A stretch of DNA of 12,023 nucleotides, taken from UASB124 sp964446935 (GTDB lineage Bacteria > Babelota > Babeliae > Babelales > RVW-14). A program made the position numbers and the translations under genes. The stretch covers positions 1 through 12,023 of the forward strand of contig CAYUQI010000032.1 in the NCBI GenBank assembly GCA_964446935.1, written 5' to 3'. The notes under the pieces were generated by a model, which was given only the letters and a program-made list of their open reading frames with translations, was not told the DNA's origin and searched no databases. Shown piece after piece: positions 1-7,084 of the stretch (positions are counted from its first letter, which is position 1; the number at the start of each line of letters is the position of its first letter).

Positions 1-242
1 GGGGTTGTAAAAATGTAGTGTTTTTTTAAATATGATTGAAACTCTTCTTGGTTTTTTTTCTTGTCTTCATGCAAACGAGAAAGAGTTGTTTCTTTGGTTT
101 TAATTCCATCTTCCAAGGTTGTTTTAGTTGCTTCTTTTGCTCGTATACGTGCAACAAATGGTTTTAAAAGCAACTTATGTACCACCCCGTACGTGATCCA
201 AAAGTTAATGATTTGAATAACGAAGGTTATATTTATTTGCAT
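1..242 (-). CDS. atpF: F0F1 ATP synthase subunit b (partial, C-terminus beyond window)
   Basis: This is the N-terminal 80 codons of an open frame that continues past the left edge. It is the peripheral-stalk b subunit, which links the membrane F0 part to the F1 head as a dimeric coiled coil. The protein starts MQINITFVIQIINFW, one short hydrophobic membrane segment (about residues 4-22). A basic stretch (HKLLLKPFVARIRAK) follows, then a long hydrophilic, Lys/Glu-rich helix. That architecture (one N-terminal membrane helix, then a charged helix) is standard for subunit b, and the position 38 bases downstream of atpE matches the usual atpE-atpF order. The ATG at 242 has only a weak, distant AGGG upstream, so it may be read with help from atpE translation. 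The sequence alone is weakly conserved; the call leans on architecture and gene order. Confidence 0.8.
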   Translation of the reverse strand, partial: MQINITFVIQIINFWITYGVVHKLLLKPFVARIRAKEATKTTLEDGIKTKETTLSRLHEDKKKNQEEFQSYLKKHYIFTT

Positions 243-280
243 GGTTTATTTATTCCCTAACCCCACACATAGTGTGCGTG

Positions 281-529
281 TTATTTGCCTACAAAGAATA
301 ATAAAACGAGCGAGACCAAAAGCGCATAAATGGCAGTTGACTCGACGAATGCAAGTGCAAGGACCATGGTTCTAATAATCATGCCGGCACTTTCTGGCTT
401 TTTGCCAATACTTTCACAGGCTTTGCTGCCAATTAAACCAAGGCCAAAAGCTGGACCAATAGTACCAATTCCCATACATGCACCAGCTGCTACGTATGCT
501 GCAACTTTTGCCATTTCAACATCAGCCAT
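281..529 (-). CDS. atpE: F0F1 ATP synthase subunit c
   Basis: This is an 82-residue proteolipid that forms the rotating c-ring and carries ions across the membrane. Two membrane helices (about residues 7-34 and 49-80) flank a polar loop with KKPES, equivalent to the RQPE loop of the family. The essential ion-binding carboxylate is E63 in helix 2, inside VESTAIY. The start at 529 is chosen over an in-frame ATG ten codons upstream because a perfect AGGAGGT (536-542) lies six bases before it. E63-S64-T65 and Y68 match the helix-2 part of sodium-binding c subunits, but the helix-1 glutamine of that site is replaced by L30 (GLG instead of GQG), so the coupling ion is uncertain. The gene upstream is a nucleoside kinase rather than atpB. 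Confidence 0.95.
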   Translation of the reverse strand: MADVEMAKVAAYVAAGACMGIGTIGPAFGLGLIGSKACESIGKKPESAGMIIRTMVLALAFVESTAIYALLVSLVLLFFVGK

Positions 530-535
530 GAGTAG

Positions 536-542
536 ACCTCCT
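536..542 (-). promoter_or_regulatory. Ribosome binding site of atpE
   Basis: The minus strand reads AGGAGGT, a full match to the anti-Shine-Dalgarno core, six bases before the ATG at 529. It decides the start of atpE against the longer in-frame reading from 559. Confidence 0.85.
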
Positions 543-594
543 GAGAGTAATAAATGCATTACAATTAATAAGCTTGCACAACATAATGTTATTC

Positions 595-622
595 ATTATA
601 GGTATTTTGTTAAGGAAATGAA
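595..622 (-). promoter_or_regulatory. Putative sigma70-type promoter for atpE-atpF
   Basis: On the minus strand a perfect TATAAT (+ strand 595-600) follows TTCATT (617-622) with a 16-base spacer; the -35 match is weak. Transcription would start near 588, giving a leader of about 60 bases before atpE. A six-base-pair inverted repeat (583-588 with 594-599, loop of five) overlaps the -10 box. This would allow atpE-atpF to be transcribed independently of the kinase upstream. It is a consensus match only. Confidence 0.45.
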
Positions 623-656
623 TACATTTTACATTAATTTATAAAATAGCGGCTTT

Positions 657-1397
657 TTATACTGATGAAATCGATTGTTTTTGGATTTCTTCTCTTTTGT
701 TGCCTGTTTGCAAATAATTAATAAATGATTGTATGGCGTCAAGATGTTTGTTTTGTTCTTGCTTATCGTGTTGAAAGTCATTATCGCATTCAAGTACCAA
801 GGTTGGTGTGTCAGCTATGATGGGGGTCACATCCTTTTTGGCAATAAGCCAATCTTCATGTTTTTCATGAAGTGTTTTTAGATAGGAAAGTGGTATGGTT
901 GATTCTTCTGACCGTTTTCTAAGATGAATACGGTGATGAGCCACCTCTGGATTTGTGCGCAAGTAAATGAATCCACTTGGTTGTGGTACATTGTGTCCAG
1001 CGAGCCACGAAAACCATTCTTTATAAATTTTCCATTCAAGATTTGTCATCTTCCCTGATTCATAACAGTTTTTGGCAAAACAGAATCGATCGCAATATAC
1101 CGATCGTTCAAGAATAAAAAATTCATGCTCGGGATGGGCCAGATAATGATCTAAAATTGCTTGGACACGTGTGAGGAAGGCATATGATTGAAAGGTGTAG
1201 GCCCAGCGAGGTGTGTTTTCGTAAAAAAGGTGCAAAAGATTTTCATTGGCGGTGGCACCTTGCCATCGTTCGGTTGGTTCTGGAATGCTCGAAAAGCCAA
1301 ATGCTTTTTGAATAATGGTAAGCATTGTTGATTTTCCAGCACCAATATTACCTTCAAGAATAAGAAGTTTCTTTGATACGTGCGAACCAGCTTGCAT
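657..1397 (-). CDS. Deoxynucleoside kinase, eukaryotic dCK/dGK-like
   Basis: This cytosolic salvage enzyme (246 residues) phosphorylates deoxynucleosides to 5'-monophosphates with a nucleoside triphosphate. Visible elements are the P-loop GNIGAGKST (16-24), the catalytic Glu in EPTERW (E40), FQSYAFLTR (69-77), the LERSVYCDR motif (97-104) and the Arg-rich lid RIHLRKRSEES (156-166) followed by IPLSYLKTLHEKHEDWL. These line up almost without gaps with human dCK. The specificity positions A73, R77 and D103 correspond to dCK A100, R104 and D133, which suggests deoxycytidine or purine deoxynucleosides rather than thymidine. The start at 1397 is preferred because AAGGA (1404-1408) lies six bases before it. 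A longer reading from ATG 1448 adds 17 residues but has no ribosome site. The next gene on this strand is atpE, 127 bases on. Confidence 0.9.
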   Translation of the reverse strand: MQAGSHVSKKLLILEGNIGAGKSTMLTIIQKAFGFSSIPEPTERWQGATANENLLHLFYENTPRWAYTFQSYAFLTRVQAILDHYLAHPEHEFFILERSVYCDRFCFAKNCYESGKMTNLEWKIYKEWFSWLAGHNVPQPSGFIYLRTNPEVAHHRIHLRKRSEESTIPLSYLKTLHEKHEDWLIAKKDVTPIIADTPTLVLECDNDFQHDKQEQNKHLDAIQSFINYLQTGNKREEIQKQSISSV

Positions 1398-1403
1398 TTG
1401 CGT

Positions 1404-1408
1404 TCCTT
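1404..1408 (-). promoter_or_regulatory. Ribosome binding site choosing the kinase start
   Basis: The minus strand reads AAGGA six bases before ATG 1397. The alternative ATG at 1448 has no purine-rich stretch in front and instead follows a TATAAA (1449-1454) that could be a -10 box, in which case the transcript would start too late for ATG 1448. Confidence 0.6.
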
Positions 1409-1538
1409 GTGTGGTTTCAAAAAATTTAATTTTTTTAAGTCCTCTCATTTTATAACATTAAACGTTTACCGGTGGAATGATTCTGTGAAAATTTAATTAT
1501 TGCAAAATAGAAAAAACGGGCGTAAAACATCTCCGAGA

Positions 1539-1568
1539 TTGACAGGATAGCGGATTTTATTTTATGTT
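1539..1568 (+). promoter_or_regulatory. Putative sigma70-type promoter of the 1642-6232 cluster
   Basis: TTGACA (1539-1544), a perfect -35 match, is followed after 18 bases by TATGTT (1563-1568), four of six matches to TATAAT. It lies in the 244-base divergent intergenic region between the kinase and the plus-strand cluster. A small inverted repeat CTATC/GATAG (1572-1576 and 1583-1587) sits at the expected start of the transcript. Apart from these elements and a leader ORF, nothing else was seen in this intergenic stretch. Confidence 0.45.
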
Positions 1569-1641
1569 TCTCTATCTTAACCGATAGTATTCTATGTGAT
1601 TGTCAAAAGATATGCCGTTTTTTATTCAAGGGGAGTGTGGT

Positions 1642-1689
1642 ATGAACGGCATGTTGCGTATAACCTTCTTATATAAATTGAGTATATGA
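1642..1689 (+). CDS. Possible 15-codon leader ORF coupled to the next gene
   Basis: The frame encodes MNGMLRITFLYKLSI. It has a better ribosome site (GGGGAG, 1630-1635, six bases before ATG) than the gene it precedes, and its stop codon overlaps the ATG of that gene as ATGA at 1686-1689. The large gene has no clear Shine-Dalgarno sequence of its own, so ribosomes ending here could restart at 1686. This is either a translationally coupled leader peptide or a chance ORF. No peptide homology is recognised. Confidence 0.4.
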   Translation: MNGMLRITFLYKLSI

Positions 1690-3224
1690 ATATTGAAAAA
1701 AATATGATGAAACGATCTGTGTTGTCTTATCTTCGTCAGTGGTGTTGCGTTGGGGTGCTTGCATGTACGATGGATCTTACTTATGCCAATGGTGATGCTG
1801 AATTTGCGGGCGAGGATATTTTTGGTTCTGACGTTATTCCTATGGATGCTGTAAACACACAGGAAGAGAAAAAACCGTTTACTCTGAGAACTATATCACC
1901 CAATGTGCTTGCTATAGGATTGTCGCAAATTGAAGAGCCTATTTGGAATTTTACCAAAGCTCCTGCTGGTCGCGACATTTTGTATCTGTTACCGTATAAA
2001 ATAACAGCAATAGAATATGGTGGTTTTGTACTCAATTTCTTTTTTAATATGACCAGTGATATGCGTGTTACTGCTAATAATTTATTGAGTCTTGATGGTA
2101 CGGTTAATAATCCACGGTTTAATTTCAATACATTTATGGAGTATTTTTTGCCTGATCAAAAAATATCAGATCAAGAACTTCAACAGTTAATACCGCTGTT
2201 TCAAAAATTAATCATTCAAGAGCGTAAGGCTGGACTTCTTTTTCAGGGAGGGGTTACCAAAGGCCCTTTTAGCTTTCAACTTCATACGTCATTACAAATA
2301 GCTGCTCGAAACTTTTGGATGAGCCAACGAGATCAAGATTCTGTTAAAGCGGTATTAAAAAATACCTATGATTCATCAATGAATGAACGTGAATTTTATA
2401 AAATTCGTGGTGGGTTGGGGGATACGCGATTAAAGATCGGTCTTAATACTGTTAATATGACGAGCTTTCAAACCGATGTTGGAATTGAGACGATTTTACC
2501 AACAAGTAGATTTTCTGGACCACAAAAGTTGTATTTAGGTATGCCACAAGCGGTATTTGAATTAGATAAATTTAAAGATGAGGCCCTTAATGCATTACGT
2601 GCTACTCGTGATCATATGGTTGGCCCTCGTCTTGGCAATGGGGGCCACTTTGGCTTTGGTTGTTATATCGAAAGCAAATTTGGTTTGTTTCATGAACTCA
2701 TACAATTATGGAGCCGAATTTCATACGATGTTTTGTTGTCGAACGAAGAAGATCGATTATTTATGTTCAGACAGGTATTAACGCCAAACTCTTTGGATGC
2801 TGTTGGGCCTGCAAATCCTCCGACTCCACAAGATCAGAAACTTCTTAATGATTATATCAGACAATACATTTTCCCTTCAGCATTTAAAACAACGGTTTCC
2901 CCTGGCGGTATTTTAAATTTTGTTCTTGCTGCCAATGTTGATTTTACTAAGAGAATTCGTTGGGCTTTAGGATATGATTTTTATGCGCAACAAGAGGAAA
3001 CGATTAAAGAATTGCATAATACAGATATTAATATGCAAGATTTACGGGTTGAGGATGCACAGTTACCAAGTGTATATCAACACAAGATATTTACTGAGCT
3101 GTTGTATCACAATAAAAAACCATCCAAGGATCTTGGCATTGGCATAGGAGGTGATTTAACTATTGCAAGTCGTCATATTGGGGAGGATTGGACGCTTTAC
3201 GTGAAATTTACATCATCATTCTAG
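1686..3224 (+). CDS. Putative outer-membrane beta-barrel protein, function unknown
   Basis: The product has 512 residues. A long basic N-terminus (two Lys/Arg clusters) leads into a hydrophobic stretch and a likely signal peptidase site after TYA (about residue 35), so it is exported. The mature part has many alternating hydrophobic/polar stretches, Asn/Phe-rich segments such as FNFNTFMEYF, and no long hydrophobic helices. It ends in LYVKFTSSF: a C-terminal Phe with alternating hydrophobic residues is the usual BAM recognition signal of outer-membrane barrels. I do not recognise a named family. The ATG at 1686 has no clear ribosome site and overlaps the stop of a short leader ORF; an alternative start is the Met pair at 1704. 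The next gene, also exported, begins 32 bases downstream. A porin-like or surface role is inference. Confidence 0.75.
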   Translation: MNIEKNMMKRSVLSYLRQWCCVGVLACTMDLTYANGDAEFAGEDIFGSDVIPMDAVNTQEEKKPFTLRTISPNVLAIGLSQIEEPIWNFTKAPAGRDILYLLPYKITAIEYGGFVLNFFFNMTSDMRVTANNLLSLDGTVNNPRFNFNTFMEYFLPDQKISDQELQQLIPLFQKLIIQERKAGLLFQGGVTKGPFSFQLHTSLQIAARNFWMSQRDQDSVKAVLKNTYDSSMNEREFYKIRGGLGDTRLKIGLNTVNMTSFQTDVGIETILPTSRFSGPQKLYLGMPQAVFELDKFKDEALNALRATRDHMVGPRLGNGGHFGFGCYIESKFGLFHELIQLWSRISYDVLLSNEEDRLFMFRQVLTPNSLDAVGPANPPTPQDQKLLNDYIRQYIFPSAFKTTVSPGGILNFVLAANVDFTKRIRWALGYDFYAQQEETIKELHNTDINMQDLRVEDAQLPSVYQHKIFTELLYHNKKPSKDLGIGIGGDLTIASRHIGEDWTLYVKFTSSF

Positions 3225-3256
3225 ATTGTGCTTATATGATTACAAAGGAGTGTTTT

Positions 3257-4015
3257 ATGAAAAAAAAGATTTTAATGCTTTGTGTTGTTGGAATAAGTAG
3301 TTCTGCTTTGGTAGCTGTTGAAGCTCCCTCCAAAGGTGTAGCAAGTGAAGTTTCAACTAAAGCACCTGAAAAACCAGTTGCGCAACAATCATCAGTCAAA
3401 AAACTTACCTCTGTAAACATGCAATTGTTAGATGGCTTTTTATTGGGGTATCCTCTTGGTGTTATTCGTATGGACTTAGCGGGTAAAGCAGCCCTTAAGG
3501 TTTTGCAAGAGCTTTCCAAACCAGGTGTGGATGAGCAAACTGTTGTTAAAGAACAAATGCATTATATTTTAACGCCGATCAAACAATTTTTTGAAGTTAT
3601 TCACTCATATGGGTCAATTATTAAACCCTTAGTTAAGGACAGCCTTGAAAATGACGTGCAAAGAAAGGCTGCTCAATTAATATCCGCACAACAATCAACA
3701 GCCACGTTAGTTAAAGATAATCCTGAAAATGATGCGCAAGGAAAGGTGGCTCAACCGGCGTCGTCGCAGCAACCAACATTAAATAATGCCCAGGCATTAG
3801 ATCAAGCCTATCGTGATAGTCTTTTGCTTGGCTTTTTGGATGCTACATCTACGTTGGATACCTTCTTTGAAACAAACGTCAAAGACAAAGAAACACTTGC
3901 AAAAACATGTCGAGAGTTTATTGTATTTTTCCGTGATCTGAAAGCAAGTTTGTCGGATGCTACTATTGCTGCATACAAGAAGCTTGCTCAAGAGTTGGCA
4001 ACTAAAAAACCTTAG
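3257..4015 (+). CDS. Exported helical protein of unknown function with internal duplication
   Basis: The product has 252 residues. The start at 3257 is set by AAAGGAG (3244-3250) six bases upstream; reading from 3188 would overlap the previous gene and hide the signal peptide. Residues 1-23 (MKKK, a hydrophobic core, then a small-residue site near VAVEA) form a signal peptide. A Pro/Ser/Lys-rich linker follows, then mostly amphipathic helix. The middle holds two adjacent copies of a 26-residue unit (LVKD..END.Q.K.AQ...) rich in Gln, Lys and Ala. There is no membrane helix after the signal, so it is probably periplasmic or released. The conserved-looking part flanking the duplication (QLLDGFLLGYPLGVIRMDL and LLLGFLDATSTLDTFFE) shares an LLGF/LLGY motif on both sides. 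No family is recognised. Confidence 0.8.
   Translation: MKKKILMLCVVGISSSALVAVEAPSKGVASEVSTKAPEKPVAQQSSVKKLTSVNMQLLDGFLLGYPLGVIRMDLAGKAALKVLQELSKPGVDEQTVVKEQMHYILTPIKQFFEVIHSYGSIIKPLVKDSLENDVQRKAAQLISAQQSTATLVKDNPENDAQGKVAQPASSQQPTLNNAQALDQAYRDSLLLGFLDATSTLDTFFETNVKDKETLAKTCREFIVFFRDLKASLSDATIAAYKKLAQELATKKP
3629..3784 (+). repeat. Tandem 78-base duplication inside the exported protein gene
   Basis: Two direct copies (3629-3706 and 3707-3784) start with TTAGTTAA and keep the reading frame, giving two 26-residue units. Shared residues include LVKD, ENDxQ, KxAQ and a Gln-Gln near the end. The copies differ at many bases, so the duplication is not recent. Confidence 0.8.
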
Positions 4016-4042
4016 GCTCTTTGGCTTTGGTAAGGAATATGA

Positions 4043-6232
4043 ATGGAGGCGACAGCCGAAGTTACAGGGGTTATCGAGCGTGTTATCTTTAAGAATGAAG
4101 AAAACGGGTATCACGTTTTTGTGCTTAAAGTAAATGCTCGTGAATCGGTAACGGTTTGTGGATTAGCGGGCAATCTTCATCAAGGTTCTAATGTTGTCGT
4201 TCGTGGTTCCTGGACCTTTCATCCTAAATTTGGTCGACAACTTGAAGCTAAGGAATGTCTTACACAGTTACCAACTAACGCTGTTGGTATCGAAAAATAT
4301 CTAGCGTCGGGGCTTATTAAAGGAATAGGCCCCAAGTTTGCCCAACGTCTTGTTCAAAAATTTGGCGAACAAACCCTTGAGATTATAGATAAAGACCCAA
4401 GAAAGCTTTTGGAAGTTGATGGGGTTGGGCATAAGCGTGTCATGGCCATCATTGATGCATGGCAGGATCAAAAAGAGATTTCTCGTGTTATGGTGTTTTT
4501 ACGATCAAAAGACGTTTCCCCCTCCTTTGCTGTTAAGATTTATAAAACCTATGGAAATCAGGCGATTGAGAAAATTCAGGAAAATCCGTATCGTTTGGTT
4601 GAAGATATATGGGGAATAGGATTCAAATCTGCCGATAAGATAGCTTTGAATATGGGGCTCGAAAAACATTCCACGCAACGTATCAAAGCAGGCATTTTAC
4701 ACACCGTTTCGCAAGCAACAGAAAACGGGCATTTATATGCTGAAGTACAGCAACTTAAAGAAGATGCCACTAAGGTGCTTGAACTTGATATCAGCCAGCA
4801 TGCAGAGTTACTTAAGCAAGCGCTTGGCGAACTCTATCAGCAGGAAAAAATTAAGCTCATTTCTCATGCGGAGAAACATTATCTTTCGTTGCCGCAATTT
4901 TATTATTCTGAAAAAGGGATAGCTCAAAAGTTGCTTCGTCTGCTCGAAAAAAAGGGTTCTGTTAAGGACGTTAATGTTGACGAAATTTATCAGCGCATAC
5001 GAATGCCCGGTGATGATGGTATTGAACTTAATGAAGATCAGCAAAAGGGTATTTTGGCATGTTTACAAAACAAAGTTACCGTGATTACCGGCGGGCCGGG
5101 AACGGGTAAAACAACATTGATTAAAAAGCTTATTGCTACGCTTGAGCAGCACCATATTCGTTTTCGCCTTGCGGCTCCAACGGGTCGTGCAGCCAAACGT
5201 ATGTTCGAAAGTACGCATCGGCCTACCGAGACATTACATCGTTTGTTGGAATTTAGTCCAGGTACTATGAATTTTCTTCGCAATGAACAGAATGCGCTTG
5301 AACTTGATATGCTCATTGTTGACGAAGCTTCAATGATTGATGTTTTTTTGATGCATGCCATTTTAAAAGCATTACCATGGAGTGCTTCTTTGGTCTTGAT
5401 TGGTGATGTTGATCAGTTACCATCGGTGGGGGCTGGTAATGTACTCCATGATATTATCGATTCAACAAAAACAGCGGTTATTCGTTTAAAACATATCTTT
5501 AGACAAGCACAAAATAGTTTGATTATCGTTAATGCTCACCGTGTTAATCATGGTGATTTTCCACAATCGTATGAACCAGGTGCTAAAAAAGATTTTATTT
5601 TTATCAAAGAAGATGTGCCGGAAAATATATTTCCTCATCTTCGTTCATTGTATACTGGTCGATTGGCTCAGATGGGATTTGCTCCTCAGGACAGCATTGT
5701 TTTGGTTCCTATGAACCGTGGTATCGTTGGGACGCAACGGCTTAACCAAGAGTTACAAGCTATTCTTAATCCTCAGGCTGACGAAGCGCAGCAGGTTATG
5801 CAATTTGGACAAGTGTACAAAGTGGGGGACCGTGTGATGCAGATTCGTAATAATTATGACAAATTTGTTTTCAATGGTGATATTGGTACTATTGCGGCAA
5901 TTAATAAGGTTGATCAAGAAATTACCGTTAATTTTGGTGAACGAGATTTGGTGTACAATATTGCGGAACTTAATGAGCTGGTGTTATCGTATGCAATTTC
6001 AATTCACAAAAGCCAAGGTTCTGAGTTTGGCGCGGTAATTATTCCTATTTTTATGCAGCATTTCATTTTACTCCAGCGTAATTTGATCTACACTGCCATT
6101 ACAAGGGCCAAGCGATTGTGTATTTTAATTGGCCAACCAAAAGCGATTGCCATGGGTATTAAAAATGATAAAGGAGTTGATCGGTTGACGTTCTTGAAGG
6201 AATTTTTAACAACCGATTTACAAGCTCGGTGA
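4043..6232 (+). CDS. recD2: RecD2-type ATP-dependent DNA helicase
   Basis: This is a 5'-3' superfamily 1B helicase of the RecD2 group (RecD-like proteins that work without RecBC), in DNA repair and replication-fork processing. At 729 residues it is full length for the group. An N-terminal OB-like region (about 1-75) comes first, then helix-hairpin-helix segments (GLIKGIGPKFAQRL, LLEVDGVGHKR and IWGIGFKSADKI). The helicase core follows: Walker A GGPGTGKT (350-357), Walker B VDEAS (426-430), GDVDQLPS (454-461), HIFRQ, SYAISIHKSQGSEF (649-662) and YTAITRAK (683-690). The start at 4043 follows TAAGGA (4031-4036) by six bases. It lies 27 bases after the exported-protein gene, so is probably in that transcript. 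All catalytic motifs look intact. Confidence 0.96.
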   Translation: MEATAEVTGVIERVIFKNEENGYHVFVLKVNARESVTVCGLAGNLHQGSNVVVRGSWTFHPKFGRQLEAKECLTQLPTNAVGIEKYLASGLIKGIGPKFAQRLVQKFGEQTLEIIDKDPRKLLEVDGVGHKRVMAIIDAWQDQKEISRVMVFLRSKDVSPSFAVKIYKTYGNQAIEKIQENPYRLVEDIWGIGFKSADKIALNMGLEKHSTQRIKAGILHTVSQATENGHLYAEVQQLKEDATKVLELDISQHAELLKQALGELYQQEKIKLISHAEKHYLSLPQFYYSEKGIAQKLLRLLEKKGSVKDVNVDEIYQRIRMPGDDGIELNEDQQKGILACLQNKVTVITGGPGTGKTTLIKKLIATLEQHHIRFRLAAPTGRAAKRMFESTHRPTETLHRLLEFSPGTMNFLRNEQNALELDMLIVDEASMIDVFLMHAILKALPWSASLVLIGDVDQLPSVGAGNVLHDIIDSTKTAVIRLKHIFRQAQNSLIIVNAHRVNHGDFPQSYEPGAKKDFIFIKEDVPENIFPHLRSLYTGRLAQMGFAPQDSIVLVPMNRGIVGTQRLNQELQAILNPQADEAQQVMQFGQVYKVGDRVMQIRNNYDKFVFNGDIGTIAAINKVDQEITVNFGERDLVYNIAELNELVLSYAISIHKSQGSEFGAVIIPIFMQHFILLQRNLIYTAITRAKRLCILIGQPKAIAMGIKNDKGVDRLTFLKEFLTTDLQAR

Positions 6233-6287
6233 ATAGGCGTTTGTTCATATAGTAAAGATTAAGCCCCGCCTCATTAGAATGACCGTC

Positions 6288-6376
6288 TTTTGTTATGCTG
6301 AACTTGTTTCAGCATCCACTTATATTATTAATGATAATATTAAAATGGATCCTGAAATAAATTCAGGATGACAAAA
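6288..6376. repeat. Composite palindromic element (three hairpins), REP/MITE-like
   Basis: Two 28-base arms, 6291-6318 and 6346-6373, are inverted copies of each other with about five mismatches; the match extends three bases outward on each side. Each arm is itself a hairpin: TGCTGAA/TTCAGCA on the left and TCCTGAA/TTCAGGA on the right. Between them an exact seven-base-pair hairpin (6322-6328 with 6334-6340) fills the AT-rich centre. It occupies the gap between recD2 and the HAD gene. No open frame or transposase is present, so it would be non-autonomous. The bases after the stems are not a clear T-run on the plus strand, so a rho-independent terminator role is unproven. The rest of the gap (6233-6416) shows only a ribosome site for the next gene. 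Confidence 0.8.
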
Positions 6377-6416
6377 AAATGTTTTTATCGAAATAAATGA
6401 ATAGAAAGGTTTTTTC

Positions 6417-7076
6417 ATGAGTACTCAGCATCAACAAAAGAGCAAGCTACAAATTAATCCTCAGCCCAAATATCGAAACATTATTTTTGATATGGGTGGG
6501 GTGTTAGTTTATTGGAAGCCAAAAGAGATTATTGCTGATCTTTTTAAAAATGAACCTGAAAAACCGTGGCATTTGATTGATGCTGTTCATTCACGAGAAT
6601 GGCTTGATCTTGATCGTGGAACGATAACGACTGAACAAGCATTTGCATCGGTTGAATCTCGATTTCATCATAAAAACCTTAAGCAGGATCTTATTAAATT
6701 TTGGGCTGCTGTTCCTGCCTATTTTGCTCCAATTCCTGAGGGAATTGAGATATTGCGCGCTGTACAAGCTCGTGGATATAACACCTATGTGCTTTCAAAC
6801 ATGATGGAGCAGGGGTATAACAGAATAGCTACCTTTGATTTTGTAAAAACTTTTCAGGGTTGTATTTATTCGTATCAGGTGAAAGCGGTTAAACCAGATC
6901 CCGATATTTATCATATTTTATTCAATACGTACCAACTTAACCCGGCTGAATGTATTTTCATTGATGATATGGATGTTAACATTCAAGGTGCTCTTGCGGT
7001 TGGAATGGATGGAATTGTGTGTAATGATTATAAGATCGTATGGGATGGTTTGAGAGAGCGGGGTATTATTATTTGA
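6417..7076 (+). CDS. HAD-superfamily hydrolase, subfamily IA (YihX-like)
   Basis: This cytosolic hydrolase of 219 residues has all four HAD motifs: FDMGGVLV with nucleophile D25, LSN with S127, KPD with K159, and IDDMDVN with D183/D184. Between motifs I and II there is a helical cap of roughly 90 residues containing EWLDLDRGTIT, the type seen in YihX-like enzymes, which are sugar-phosphate phosphatases. The usual second Asp two places after the nucleophile is Gly, as it also is in the FDLGNV motif of YihX. The substrate cannot be named. AAGG (6406-6409) lies seven bases before the ATG. It is first in the right-hand cluster, after the palindromic element, and its downstream neighbour is a paralogue. 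Confidence 0.9.
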   Translation: MSTQHQQKSKLQINPQPKYRNIIFDMGGVLVYWKPKEIIADLFKNEPEKPWHLIDAVHSREWLDLDRGTITTEQAFASVESRFHHKNLKQDLIKFWAAVPAYFAPIPEGIEILRAVQARGYNTYVLSNMMEQGYNRIATFDFVKTFQGCIYSYQVKAVKPDPDIYHILFNTYQLNPAECIFIDDMDVNIQGALAVGMDGIVCNDYKIVWDGLRERGIII

Positions 7077-7084
7077 GGCCTTGT

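Noticed and set aside
330..644. 104-codon open frame on the plus strand across atpE
   Set aside because: It is antisense to the well-supported atpE, has no ribosome site and no recognisable protein features.
6288..6376. Rho-independent terminator after recD2
   Set aside because: The stems exist, but none is followed directly by a T-run on the plus strand, so a palindromic repeat is the safer call.
6288..6376. CRISPR repeat
   Set aside because: There are only two arms, inverted to each other, with no series of direct repeats or spacers.
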